Shown in pieces: positions 40,678 through 49,968 of a DNA stretch of 64,000 bases. Position numbers and translations under genes: made by a program. Position 1 is the stretch's first letter, and each line of letters opens with the position of its first letter. The notes beneath the pieces are model-generated. The model made no database searches, was not told the DNA's origin, and saw only the letters and a list, made by a program, of their open reading frames with translations. Source of the DNA: an uncultured Prevotella sp. (GTDB taxonomy: Bacteria; Bacteroidota; Bacteroidia; Bacteroidales; Bacteroidaceae); assembly GCA_900550035.1 (NCBI GenBank), contig URQS01000013.1:3009-67008 (forward strand). Direction: 5' to 3'.

Positions 40678-42366
40678 TTACAGCTTGAAGTATTTTTCCA
40701 GCACCTTCACGTCGTCGTTGCTGTCGGTGAACACTTCGAGCAGCATAGGTCGTTCGCTCTCGCGTGTAAGCAGTGTCACGATGCCAATCTGCATTTCGTC
40801 CATGTTTTTTGCCGAAAGGTATCCTATATCGTTTTGGGTGCAGATGCCTTGAGCCGTGTTTTCGTGGCTTGCCATGACCAGATCGTCGGCAGCCGGACTG
40901 TCGCTGAGTCCTGGCAGTTGTCTGAATATGCCGCCACCGCGATTGTTGAGCAGTATGATACGAAGATTGCCGCGCAGATTGGAGTTCCAAAGGGCGTTCT
41001 GGTCGTAGAAGAAGCTCAGGTCGCCTATCACACAAACTGTCATGTCGTGCGTTGCGAGCGAGAATCCGGCAGCCGTCGACAGCGAACCTTCAATGCCGTT
41101 AACGCCACGGTTGCACCATACATAATGCTGAGCGTATATGCACGCCAAGCGTACGGCTGAGCTGTTGGCGTAGTGAACGCATATATCTATGTCGAGGTCG
41201 GCAAGCTGCTCTTCAAAGTATTTTACAGTCGCCATCTGCGAGTATTCGGGTGCGTAGGCATCGGCATGGGCTGCATATGCGTCAAGGAACGACTGCCAGC
41301 GGTCGTGGAATCGGCATCGTTCGTCGGTGTCGGGGGCATCGCACAGACTTGCAAGCAATGCGTTAATACTATCGGTATCGCATTCTACGATGTCTGTCAG
41401 CGTCATAAGCGGGTCGTGAATGTCTGCCGCATCGGGTGTGATGAGGCACGACGGAGCCTTTGCATTGCGCAGAAAGCGGCGTGCGGGTTTGCTTACGAGC
41501 GTGTCGCCTACGTAGATGACGTAGTCGGGATAGTATGCCGTCTTGTCGTCTTCGTCGTCGTTGATGCTACTGTTGTCGCTGACTATATATCTGATTGCCT
41601 CGTCGAAGTGTATTGTCATGTACGAAGGGTTTGACAGCGGTTCGCTCATTACCACATACTTCTCGCTCAGCGAGCGTATCGTCTCGTGCGAAACGGTGCC
41701 GTGAGCCAGTTGTCCAATCACAATCATGGGGCGCTTTGCATCATGGAAAGCGTCGGGCATATCCATCGAAGCGTCCTTTATTACAGCACGCTTGATGTAG
41801 TTGAAGCGGCTGAGTTGGGGCAGTTGTTCGGTGTCGAATTCAAAGAGCGGTTCGCTTATGGGCACGTTGATGTGTACGGGTGCACCCTGTCGGCACGTAG
41901 CGAGATGCATGGCTTCGTTGACAAGTCGACGGCATAGCCATCGTTCTTCGTCGTTGTGAGGTTCGGGCAGTTGCACAGCCTTGCGCACAAAGCGTCCGAG
42001 AGCGTCTGATTGTGGAATGGTCTGGCCGTCGAGTTGGTCAATCCATTGCAGCGGACGGTCGGCAGAAATGACTACAAGCGGAACATGCTGATAGGCTGCT
42101 TCAGCCACAGCCGGCATCACGTTGAGCAATGCCGAGCCCGACGTTACGCACACTACCGTAGGGCGTCGGGTGGCTATGGCCAGTCCGAGAGCGTAGAAAG
42201 CCGCCGAACGTTCGTCGGTTACGGGTCGGCAGCGTATTGCCTCACACACGCTAAGGTTGTGCACGATGGGTGCGTTGCGGCTGCCTGGGCACACCACAGC
42301 GTCGCTGACACCATATTCAAGGAGTAGCGAAGTGAGTATGTTGACGTTTTCCTTATTGCTGTACAT
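40678..42366 (-). CDS. menD: SEPHCHC synthase (menaquinone synthesis)
   Basis: 562 residues, the usual MenD size. The TPP-enzyme N-terminal pyrimidine domain has VVCPGSRNAPIVHNLSVC and RPVTDERSAAFYALGLAIAT, with the Glu that activates TPP. The C-terminal TPP-pyrophosphate domain has NRGVNGIEGSLSTAAGFSL and VIGDLSFFYDQNALWNSNL (GDxxFxxD-x-N pattern). It joins isochorismate and 2-oxoglutarate. It overlaps menF by 14 bases, which suggests tight coupling of the two enzymes that hand over isochorismate. Confidence 0.97.
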   Translation of the reverse strand: MYSNKENVNILTSLLLEYGVSDAVVCPGSRNAPIVHNLSVCEAIRCRPVTDERSAAFYALGLAIATRRPTVVCVTSGSALLNVMPAVAEAAYQHVPLVVISADRPLQWIDQLDGQTIPQSDALGRFVRKAVQLPEPHNDEERWLCRRLVNEAMHLATCRQGAPVHINVPISEPLFEFDTEQLPQLSRFNYIKRAVIKDASMDMPDAFHDAKRPMIVIGQLAHGTVSHETIRSLSEKYVVMSEPLSNPSYMTIHFDEAIRYIVSDNSSINDDEDDKTAYYPDYVIYVGDTLVSKPARRFLRNAKAPSCLITPDAADIHDPLMTLTDIVECDTDSINALLASLCDAPDTDERCRFHDRWQSFLDAYAAHADAYAPEYSQMATVKYFEEQLADLDIDICVHYANSSAVRLACIYAQHYVWCNRGVNGIEGSLSTAAGFSLATHDMTVCVIGDLSFFYDQNALWNSNLRGNLRIILLNNRGGGIFRQLPGLSDSPAADDLVMASHENTAQGICTQNDIGYLSAKNMDEMQIGIVTLLTRESERPMLLEVFTDSNDDVKVLEKYFKL

Positions 42367-43408
42367 AGTCGAATAGTTTTCTTATAGTATTCATCTTGGC
42401 TTCAGTCTCGTTCCATTCGTCCTGCTCGGTGCTGTCTGCCAGCAGTCCGCCTCCGGCAAAGAGCCGGTACACGGCAGAGTCTTCCGTCTCGCTCTCGATG
42501 TGCATACATCTTAGTGTTACGAACAGATGGGTGTCGCCATTCGGATTGAATGGTCCGGCAAAACCGCTGTAGTAGCCACGCGGTTGCGACTCGTTGTCGA
42601 TGATGAAGCGTCGGGTCTCGTCCTTCGGAATGCCGCATACGGCAGGTGTAGGATGCAGAGCGTCCACCACATTGCCTATGAGCGAAGTGTCGTTCATGCT
42701 GAAACGTATGTCGGAACGCAGGTGTTGCAGGTCGGCAGCATACGTAGTGTATGGCCCTTCGACGTTGATGTCGTCCGAGAATTGCCTTACACATTCGGTG
42801 ATATACGTTTCTACATATTTCTGTTCGCGCTTGTTCTTGTCGCTCCATTCGCCCGTTCCGGGTCGCATAGTGCCCGCCAAAGCCATGGTGTGCATCTGTC
42901 CGCAGTGTCCTCCAATCAGAGTTTCGGGCGTAGCGACAAGCCATGTGCCGCTACGCTTGGTAGAATAGAGTGCTATGAACATGCGCGGATAGCGCTGGCA
43001 TGCCCGTGCGAACAGCGTCAGTGAGCTTATGCGTGCTGACGCTGTGAGCCGGGTGCTGCGTGCCAATACGATTTTGGCAAATCGTCCAGCCTTCAGCTCA
43101 GCGTGAAACCGATTGAAGTCGGTGTTGTATTGTGTGCGTTCGGCAGTGCAGTCGCAGCTGTTCAGCGTAGCCGACATTTGCGTGTTGCCGGTGGCTGAGA
43201 CAAGAGTGTGCAGCTGCGAGGGTTCAATCGTTTCCCATTGGGTTGGTACAAGCAGTATGGGCATGTCGGTCGACGGAGCGAAAGGTGCAATGACAAATCC
43301 GCTTCGTCCGTTCAGTTCGGCTGCCGTAGACAGTTCTTCAGGTTCGTCGTTCAGTTTGTTGTGAACGATTTGCGTGGTGTTGGGCAGTCGGAAATATACA
43401 AAACTCAT
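42353..43408 (-). CDS. menF: isochorismate synthase
   Basis: 351 residues, shorter than the E. coli protein because the N-terminal part is reduced, as in other Bacteroidetes. The chorismate-binding core has FAKIVLARSTRLTASARIS, WLVATPETLIGGHCGQMHTM, LAGTMRPGTGEWSDKNKREQ and ADLQHLRSDIRFSM. The C-terminal parts HPTPAVCGIPKDETRRFI and GYYSGFAGPFNPNGDTHLFV complete the signature. It converts chorismate to isochorismate, the first committed step. It lies 18 bases after the thioesterase gene and overlaps menD. Confidence 0.95.
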   Translation of the reverse strand: MSFVYFRLPNTTQIVHNKLNDEPEELSTAAELNGRSGFVIAPFAPSTDMPILLVPTQWETIEPSQLHTLVSATGNTQMSATLNSCDCTAERTQYNTDFNRFHAELKAGRFAKIVLARSTRLTASARISSLTLFARACQRYPRMFIALYSTKRSGTWLVATPETLIGGHCGQMHTMALAGTMRPGTGEWSDKNKREQKYVETYITECVRQFSDDINVEGPYTTYAADLQHLRSDIRFSMNDTSLIGNVVDALHPTPAVCGIPKDETRRFIIDNESQPRGYYSGFAGPFNPNGDTHLFVTLRCMHIESETEDSAVYRLFAGGGLLADSTEQDEWNETEAKMNTIRKLFDYVQQ

Positions 43409-43426
43409 ATTGTCTTATTGTGGGTG

Positions 43427-43861
43427 CTATTCTTTTTGGGACTTGCCCACATCCTTGCCTTTCATTACAAAGTTGGTAATCTCAACCGACGAGATGAGCT
43501 CGCCGGCTCCGTTACATATTTCGATGTGCCACTGGTGCAGTGTCTTTCCCTTGTGCAGTATGCGTGCAGTGGCAGTCACGGTGTCGCCTTCACGCACCGC
43601 CTTGACGTGGCTTCCGCTTACGTTGATGCCCACGCAGATGTTGTTGGGGCACAAAGTCATTGAGCCTACACCGGCAAGGTTCTCAGCCAGTGCCAGTGTG
43701 GCGCCTCCGCTGAGAAAACCGAACACCTGACGGTTGCGGCTGTCAACCTTCATTCGTGCCTGACAGGTGTCGGGGTCGGGTGTCGACAGAAACTCCATGC
43801 CGAGCGTGTTCGACAGTCCGTCTTGTTTCAGTCGTATCTCTTTAATTCTTTCTATGTCCAT
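43427..43861 (-). CDS. menI: hotdog-fold thioesterase, probable 1,4-dihydroxy-2-naphthoyl-CoA hydrolase
   Basis: 144 residues. The hotdog PaaI-like core is visible: a conserved segment before the helix (NRQVFGFLSGGATLALAENLA) and a beta-rich second half (HVKAVREGDTVTATARILHK, TLHQWHIEICNGAGELISSV). Its position between aroB and menF in the men cluster fits DHNA-CoA hydrolase, which removes CoA before prenylation. The enzyme family is sure, the exact substrate is by context. It lies 25 bases after aroB. Confidence 0.82.
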   Translation of the reverse strand: MDIERIKEIRLKQDGLSNTLGMEFLSTPDPDTCQARMKVDSRNRQVFGFLSGGATLALAENLAGVGSMTLCPNNICVGINVSGSHVKAVREGDTVTATARILHKGKTLHQWHIEICNGAGELISSVEITNFVMKGKDVGKSQKE

Positions 43862-43886
43862 ATCTTGTTTTTTTATAATTGATGCT

Positions 43887-44945
43887 CTATCCTTCGCGGA
43901 AGAAGTCGAGAGCCTCCTTTATTTCTTCTTCGTTAGCAGTCTGGTTGATGCGTATGTCGCCGACATTGCCCAAGAGTGTGAAGTTGATGATGCCCGACGT
44001 GTTCTTCTTGTCGTGGTGCATCAGTTCGATGAGTGTCGGGTAGTCGTCGCATGTGATGTTGAGTGTGCCGTAGTTTTCGCGTATGAATCGTACGGTCTGG
44101 TGCATGCGGTCGGTGGGGAACGCTGTCTTGCGTGCGCTCATGTACAGTTCGCTGATGAGTCCGTATGCCACTGCGTATCCGTGCAGTATCGGTGTGCCGC
44201 GTCGCATGGCAAACGATTCGAAGGCGTGGCCCATTGTATGGCCCAGATTCAGTGCCTTGCGTATGCCGTGCTCGTGTGGGTCGTCTTCGACGATGCGCTC
44301 CTTCACCTTGATGGATTCTGCCACCATGCGTTGCAGCTGGCTGAGGTCGGGTGTGTCAAGATCGAATGTCACCAGTTCTGCCCATGTGCGTTCGTCGGAG
44401 ATGAGTCCGTGCTTGAGCATCTCGGCATAGCCCGAGCAGATGTTGTCGTGGTCGAGTGTGTCAAGGAATTGTGTGTTGATGATGACGAAGCGGCTGTCGG
44501 AGAACACGCCGATTTCGTTCTTAAGTCCGCCGAAGTTGATGCCTGTCTTGCCTCCCACTGAAGCGTCTACCATAGCCAGGAGCGTGGTGGGTATGTTGAT
44601 GAAGTCGATGCCTCGCTTGAATGTGCTTGCCGCAAAGCCTCCGAGGTCGGTCACCATTCCGCCGCCGAGATTTATCATCAGCGAGTGGCGTGTGGCTCCG
44701 CCGTTGCTCAGCGCCTGCCACACCTGCGACAGGGTGTCGAGGTTCTTGTGTGTGTCGGTGGCTTTGATGATTATTGGGGTGCTGTCTTTCAGTGCTTTAA
44801 AGTTCTTTATCTTTGGCCAGCACAGTTGTTGTGTCGTTTCGTCGGTGAGTACGAATATACGGTCGTGCTCACATTCAGATATGGCGCTCACAAGGTCGCG
44901 CTCGAGGTTTCCCGAAATTACTACTTTCTGTTTCATAAGGCTCAA
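43887..44945 (-). CDS. aroB: 3-dehydroquinate synthase
   Basis: 352 residues. The NAD- and metal-binding core has LMINLGGGMVTDLGGFAAST, FINIPTTLLAMVDASVGGKT and the conserved His region ALNLGHTMGHAFES. These are the classic AroB motifs. It converts DAHP to 3-dehydroquinate in the shikimate pathway that leads to chorismate, the substrate of menF. It is the first gene of the cluster, so chorismate supply and its use for menaquinone are under one control. A possible minus-strand TAAATTTG box lies at 44984-44977, without a good -33 element. Confidence 0.96.
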   Translation of the reverse strand: MSLMKQKVVISGNLERDLVSAISECEHDRIFVLTDETTQQLCWPKIKNFKALKDSTPIIIKATDTHKNLDTLSQVWQALSNGGATRHSLMINLGGGMVTDLGGFAASTFKRGIDFINIPTTLLAMVDASVGGKTGINFGGLKNEIGVFSDSRFVIINTQFLDTLDHDNICSGYAEMLKHGLISDERTWAELVTFDLDTPDLSQLQRMVAESIKVKERIVEDDPHEHGIRKALNLGHTMGHAFESFAMRRGTPILHGYAVAYGLISELYMSARKTAFPTDRMHQTVRFIRENYGTLNITCDDYPTLIELMHHDKKNTSGIINFTLLGNVGDIRINQTANEEEIKEALDFFREG

Positions 44946-45012
44946 CGTGTTTTTTCGTATACTATTTATTCAAGTACAAATTTAAGTAAAAAACTTGAAT
45001 AAAGAGTCTTAT

Positions 45013-45050
45013 AAATAAAAAAAGTAGCCCTTCGTAAAAAGGGCTACTTT
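45013..45050 (-). terminator. terminator of the TonB-dependent barrel gene
   Basis: A 12-bp perfect stem AAAGTAGCCCTT/AAGGGCTACTTT with a 6-base loop (CGTAAA) and a U-rich tail on the minus strand. It separates the barrel gene from the men cluster. Confidence 0.85.
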
Positions 45051-45065
45051 ATAAATGGTTTTTTA

Positions 45066-48035
45066 TTACATCATTGGTCTTCCCATTCGCATCATTGGCA
45101 TACGTCCGCCTCCTCCGTGCGGATTGCCGCCTCCCATTGGTGGGCGTCCATATCCAGGGCGGCGGTTGCCTGGTCCGTCAGGTCCGCCGCGTCGTGCCTG
45201 CTTGCCTCCGAAGAGGTTGAGACGGTAGATGACGTGCAGCATTGCGTAGCTGTTGATAGAGTTATACTCCACGTCGCTGCGGCTCATTGCCGACACGGTG
45301 CGCGAGAAGTTGCTTTGGTTTTTGAGTATGTCGTAGAACTGGAGCGATATTGTCAATGCACGTCCGCGCATAAAACCTTGCGACAGCTGGGCGTTCCATA
45401 TCAGCTCGTTGGTGTTCATCGACTTGTCTGAATAGCCTCGGCGTGAATTCTGGTGTATGTCGGTCGATAGGCTGGTGCCCCACGGTGCGGTGAGGTTTAT
45501 GGTACCGCCGTATGCAAACTGCCATGTGTCGAGATTGCTCTGCGACTGCAGGTTGTTGCGTGCGTGCATATAGTCCATCGAGCCGTCAAGCTCCACCTCA
45601 AGCCATGAGTTGCGGAAGCTCATGGCAAGACGCTCGCTTATTGATGTCGACTTCGTCACGTTGCGCTGCGAGTCGGCGTTGCGGTTGAGCGACAGATAGC
45701 CCACACGGTTCTGGTAGTCGACGTTGGTGAATGTGTTGATGTTCCAGTAGCCCGTGGTGTCGATGGCCATATTGAATATGAACATGCCCGAAGCGTTCCA
45801 GTTGCCGTTGATGTTCTCCGGTCGGCTGATGCGTCCGCCTGTCTTCTCGTCGTACGTCACCTTGTTGCCGATAGAGTTGCGTGTGTTGGAGTAGTTGACG
45901 CTTGTCATTATCGACATCTGGTGCTTCTCGATATAGTTGTTGTATTCGGCGCGCAGATTGTTGGTGAACGAAGGCTTCAGTCCGGGGTTACCCTTGCTGA
46001 TGTTGAGCGGGTCGCTGTCGTCGGTGATGTCAAGCAGGTCGGTCATTGACGGTTGCGAGGTTGAGCCTCGATAGTTGATGCGCAGTCGGCTCACCTTCGA
46101 GAATCGGTAGCGGAAGTCGAGTGTCGGCGTGATGTTGGTAACGGTGCGCACAGTGTCGACATATTTGCCCTGATAGTCCTGTATGAACTTTGATGTCTGC
46201 GGCTGCACTTTCACACCGAAGTTGAGCTGATACTTCTGTCGGAGCATGCGGAACATAAGGTCGATGTCGTGCGTATAGTTCTTATACTCTGAGTAGCGGC
46301 TCAGCGACTTGTCCTCATATTCGGTGTAGGGTTTGTCGAGCAGGCCGAGATAGCTGTCCCAACTGCGGTATTGCGGAGCGAGTGTGCCGAAGAAGTTCTC
46401 GCCCAGATTTGAGAAATCGTATGTAGCACGGTCGCTCTTGCTGTACGAGTACTTGAACTGATAGCTCATCTGTAGGAACGTAGCCTTCCACAACGGCTCG
46501 CTGTATGTAGTCTGTACGCTGTAGCTGTACGTCTTGGTCGGCGTCACGTTGTAGCGGTTGGTCTGGTAGGTAGAGTCGGCGAGAGGGTTGTCCTTCATCT
46601 TTATCTGATACAGATGGACGTTGTTGGTAGATAGCGACTTGCTGTCGCCGTCCTTATAGCTGAAGTCGCCGCGCAGTGTGACGTTGCGTCCGCGGTTGCC
46701 AAGCTTGCGGTTTAATTGCAGCATTCCGCCAAACTGCTTGTTGTCGTTGTAGCTTATCGAGTTCGACTTTGATGTGTTCACCATCTTGCCGGCTTCTGCC
46801 ATTGTGCTGATGCCTTTGTCCGACAGCGGGTCGTCGGTGTACGAGTAGGGGTTGTCGTTGAACTGTGCTGAGGTAGATGCCGAGCGTCCGTCGTTTGTAG
46901 ACACACTCATCGACGGGCGGAACATGATGTTGGTCATCGTGTCAGGCTTCCATTCAAATCGCATCTGTGCATTCCATGAGTTGCTGCGTGTGAACTGCTG
47001 ATTGAGCGAGTTGCTGAACGACTTCGACGAACTCACGAAGTTCTCGGATGACGACTTCGACTGTGTGTTGCCGTTACGATGGTTCCATCTCACCGAACCG
47101 TCCCACGAAAATGTCTTGCCGTTGTCGTAGTTGAAGTTGGTGCCCACCATCTTTGATGTGTTCAGACCGTTGCGTCCGCCTCCGAACGAGCCGCGTCCGA
47201 ATCCCATGTCGTTGGTATTGTTGAGCGAGCCGAATCCCATTACGCGTATCTTCGAGTTGAAGTAGGCACCCATAAGACGTTCGGCAAATCGATCGTGTGT
47301 TCCGTATGCAAGGTCGGCGTTAGTGAACATACCCTTGTTCATGCCTGGTTTCAGTCCGAAGTCGAGCACGGTCTGCTCGTTGCCGTCATCGATGCTGGTG
47401 ACGCGTGAGAGGTCGCTCTTCTCGTCGTATGCCTTGATACGGTTTACGATGTTGGTAGGCAGGTTCTTCAAGGCTGTCTTGGTGTCGCCCACCATGAATT
47501 CCTTTCCGTCCACCTTAATCTTCTTCACCTCCTTGCCGTTGATGGTAATCTTGCCGTCGTCGCCCACCTGAGCTCCCGGTAGACGCTTCACCAGTTCTTC
47601 GATGGTCGAACCTTCAGGTGTGCGGAAAGCCGTGGCGTTGTATATGAAGGTGTCCTTCTTGAGCGTCACCTTGGCAGCATTGGCTGTCACGGTGGTTCCC
47701 TTGAGGGCAATAGCCGACGATGCGAACACGATGTTGCCAACTGCCACGTTGTTGTCGTTGCTTACATTCACGTTGCGGTAGAGGGTCTTGTATCCCACGT
47801 TGGAGAACTTCAGTATGTACTTTCCGTTGTTTGGAGCAGTGATGCTGAATGCTCCATTGGCATCGGTCACGCTACCTTTAACATACGAACTGTCCTGGCG
47901 CAGCAGTTGTACGGCTGCCTGCTCCATACGCTCATGAGTGTCTTTGTCGGTCAGCGTGCCCGTGATCTTACGGTCTTGGGCTGCCGCTCCCAATGCGGTG
48001 AGCATAAGAAGGAGCAAGAAGACAATTTTTTTCAT
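45066..48035 (-). CDS. TonB-dependent outer membrane barrel protein with Gly/Arg/Met-rich tail
   Basis: 989 residues. Signal peptide MKKIVFLLLLMLTALGAAAQ, a carboxypeptidase-regulatory-like domain at about 22-110 (ITGTLTDKDTHERMEQAAVQ), and a plug with the motif KRLPGAQVGDDGKITINGKE followed by VKKIKVDGKEFMVGDTKTAL. This is the outer-membrane beta-barrel family rather than SusC. The last barrel strand appears to be YAMLHVIYRLNLF, after which 46 residues follow (GGPDGPGNRRPGYGRPPMGG and similar), which is unusual for a barrel protein. No SusD partner is adjacent. It is monocistronic. The transported compound is not known. Confidence 0.87.
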   Translation of the reverse strand: MKKIVFLLLLMLTALGAAAQDRKITGTLTDKDTHERMEQAAVQLLRQDSSYVKGSVTDANGAFSITAPNNGKYILKFSNVGYKTLYRNVNVSNDNNVAVGNIVFASSAIALKGTTVTANAAKVTLKKDTFIYNATAFRTPEGSTIEELVKRLPGAQVGDDGKITINGKEVKKIKVDGKEFMVGDTKTALKNLPTNIVNRIKAYDEKSDLSRVTSIDDGNEQTVLDFGLKPGMNKGMFTNADLAYGTHDRFAERLMGAYFNSKIRVMGFGSLNNTNDMGFGRGSFGGGRNGLNTSKMVGTNFNYDNGKTFSWDGSVRWNHRNGNTQSKSSSENFVSSSKSFSNSLNQQFTRSNSWNAQMRFEWKPDTMTNIMFRPSMSVSTNDGRSASTSAQFNDNPYSYTDDPLSDKGISTMAEAGKMVNTSKSNSISYNDNKQFGGMLQLNRKLGNRGRNVTLRGDFSYKDGDSKSLSTNNVHLYQIKMKDNPLADSTYQTNRYNVTPTKTYSYSVQTTYSEPLWKATFLQMSYQFKYSYSKSDRATYDFSNLGENFFGTLAPQYRSWDSYLGLLDKPYTEYEDKSLSRYSEYKNYTHDIDLMFRMLRQKYQLNFGVKVQPQTSKFIQDYQGKYVDTVRTVTNITPTLDFRYRFSKVSRLRINYRGSTSQPSMTDLLDITDDSDPLNISKGNPGLKPSFTNNLRAEYNNYIEKHQMSIMTSVNYSNTRNSIGNKVTYDEKTGGRISRPENINGNWNASGMFIFNMAIDTTGYWNINTFTNVDYQNRVGYLSLNRNADSQRNVTKSTSISERLAMSFRNSWLEVELDGSMDYMHARNNLQSQSNLDTWQFAYGGTINLTAPWGTSLSTDIHQNSRRGYSDKSMNTNELIWNAQLSQGFMRGRALTISLQFYDILKNQSNFSRTVSAMSRSDVEYNSINSYAMLHVIYRLNLFGGKQARRGGPDGPGNRRPGYGRPPMGGGNPHGGGGRMPMMRMGRPMM

Positions 48036-48187
48036 TCTGTTGTTATTTTCTTGTTGGTGTATATATTTTTGTGAATTTCAGACTAAACAGAAAAACTATT
48101 TACGTGTTTTATGACGTTTGTATGGCTTTGTGGTTTAATTATATAGAAACAAAAAAATGTAGAAAGTAAAAACGGAAGAAACAAAAA

Positions 48188-48247
48188 ACAGCAAAAACAA
48201 CATTGATATACATAAATGATGATGCATATCAATGTTGTTTTTGCTGT
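48188..48247 (-). terminator. terminator of the acyl-ligase genes
   Basis: 22-bp perfect arms (48188-48209 and 48226-48247) with a 16-base loop, and TTTTTTG directly after the stem on the minus strand. It lies 26 bases after the ligase stop. Confidence 0.85.
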
Positions 48248-48273
48248 TATATCCTTGTTTGTAGGAGTTTTCT

Positions 48274-49932
48274 TTATTTGTAGAGGTATCGCTTGATACT
48301 CTTCTTAGGCGTCTTCTCAAACTCTTCCTTCACAATCTCTATAGCCGACAGACGGCAGTAGGGTGGTTGTACGGCGTTGAGCTCCTGACGGTTCTGCTCC
48401 ATTATCTTCTCAAGATCGGCATCGTTGAGGCGCATAGTGTCGGCTTCGTCGAAGTCGGGATATACAAGACCTACGAGCTTCTCGCCACGCTGCACTACAA
48501 CCGACTCGTTCACCATAGCCAATGAGTTGAGCTTGTCCTCGATTTCCTCCGGGTAAATGTTCTGACCCGAAGCTCCGAGCAGCATGTTCTTTGAGCGTCC
48601 CTTGATGAATACGTTGCCGTCAGCGTCCATTAGTCCGAGGTCGCCGGTGTGATACCATCCCTCAGCGTCGAGAGTTGAGGCTGTTGCCTCCTCGTTCTTG
48701 TAGTAGCCCAGCATGACGTTGAGTCCGCGTGCCAGGATTTCTCCGGGTACATTGGCTGGATCCGGACTGTCTATCTTCACCTCCATGTGTACTACTGGCT
48801 TGCCGCATGAGCCTGGTACAAAGTCGTTGTGGTCGGCGTAGCAGATGATAGGAGCACACTCAGTAGCGCCGTAGCCTACGGTGTAGGGGAATCCGATGCG
48901 CTTGAGGAACTGCTCTACTTCCTGATTGAAGGCTGCACCGCCTACAATGATTTCGTAGAAGTTGCCACCGAATGCCTTTACTACCTGCTCCTTTATCTTC
49001 TCGTTCACCTTCTTGCTCACGATAGGCATGTTCAGCAGGATGCGCATGCGGTTGTTCTGTATCTTGGGGAATACCTTCTTGCGTATGATCTTCTCGATAA
49101 TGAGAGGCACAGCGATGATGATAGCAGGCTTCACTTCGGCAAATGCGGCTGCGATGATGGCAGGCGACGGTATGCGTGTGAGGTAGAACACGTGGCAACC
49201 GAAGAGGAATTCGAACATAAACTCAAACGCCATGCCGTACATGTGAGCCATAGGCAGGATGCTGATGATGTTGTCGCCCTTCTTGATAATATTGCCTAAT
49301 ACCGAGATAGCGAAATCGTAGTTGCTCCACATGGCTCGGTATGGAATCATAACGCCCTTTGAGAAGCCAGTCGTTCCACTCGTGTAGTTGATGAGAGCCA
49401 TCTCTTCCGGGCTCTGCTCCTTGTAGTAATGTACGTGCTCCTTGCGGAAATACTTGGGATATTTCTTACCGAACATCTCGTTGAGGTGTTCGCGTGCATA
49501 GGTGAGTTTGTCGGTGCGCGACACTACGAGCGAGTAGTCGGGTATGTAGATGATGCCTTCGAGGTCGGGCATCTTTGTCTGGTCGATGATAGTAGCCACA
49601 TAGTCGCCTACGAAGAGCAGCTTGGCTTCGCTGTGATTGACGATGTTGTGAATCTGGTCAGCAGTAAATTCGTGCAATATAGGTACTGCAACGGCTCCGT
49701 AGGTGAGTGTTGCAAGGAATGCAACAGCCCAGTTTGAACTGTTGCGACCGCACAAAGCAATCTTGTCGCCTTTAACTACGCCACTGCTTTCGAACATGAT
49801 GTGCAGTTTCTCTATTTTGCGTGCCACGTCGTGGTATTGCAGAGTGGCCCCCTTAAAGTCGGTCAGGGCATCCTTGTCCCAGTTGGTAATGATGCTCTGT
49901 TCGATAAGAGCGTTAAAACTCGGTATTTCCAT
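48274..49932 (-). CDS. AMP-forming long-chain acyl-CoA ligase-like protein (tandem copy B)
   Basis: 552 residues from MEIPSFNALIEQS; the frame allows six more residues up to 49950. The start chosen aligns with its paralogue (MEQIPSFNQYIED). The adenylate-forming signature is LINYTSGTTGFSKGVMIPYR, followed by VGYGATECAPIICYADHNDF, WYHTGDLGLMDADGNVFIKG and the catalytic C-terminal lysine region KTPKKSIKRYL. It activates a fatty or aryl acid as its adenylate, then CoA thioester, probably. Closely similar to the gene upstream (49969-51630) along its whole length. Confidence 0.92.
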   Translation of the reverse strand: MEIPSFNALIEQSIITNWDKDALTDFKGATLQYHDVARKIEKLHIMFESSGVVKGDKIALCGRNSSNWAVAFLATLTYGAVAVPILHEFTADQIHNIVNHSEAKLLFVGDYVATIIDQTKMPDLEGIIYIPDYSLVVSRTDKLTYAREHLNEMFGKKYPKYFRKEHVHYYKEQSPEEMALINYTSGTTGFSKGVMIPYRAMWSNYDFAISVLGNIIKKGDNIISILPMAHMYGMAFEFMFEFLFGCHVFYLTRIPSPAIIAAAFAEVKPAIIIAVPLIIEKIIRKKVFPKIQNNRMRILLNMPIVSKKVNEKIKEQVVKAFGGNFYEIIVGGAAFNQEVEQFLKRIGFPYTVGYGATECAPIICYADHNDFVPGSCGKPVVHMEVKIDSPDPANVPGEILARGLNVMLGYYKNEEATASTLDAEGWYHTGDLGLMDADGNVFIKGRSKNMLLGASGQNIYPEEIEDKLNSLAMVNESVVVQRGEKLVGLVYPDFDEADTMRLNDADLEKIMEQNRQELNAVQPPYCRLSAIEIVKEEFEKTPKKSIKRYLYK

Positions 49933-49968
49933 TTTTTGTTTGTTTATCATTGTGAGGTGTTTTAGGCT

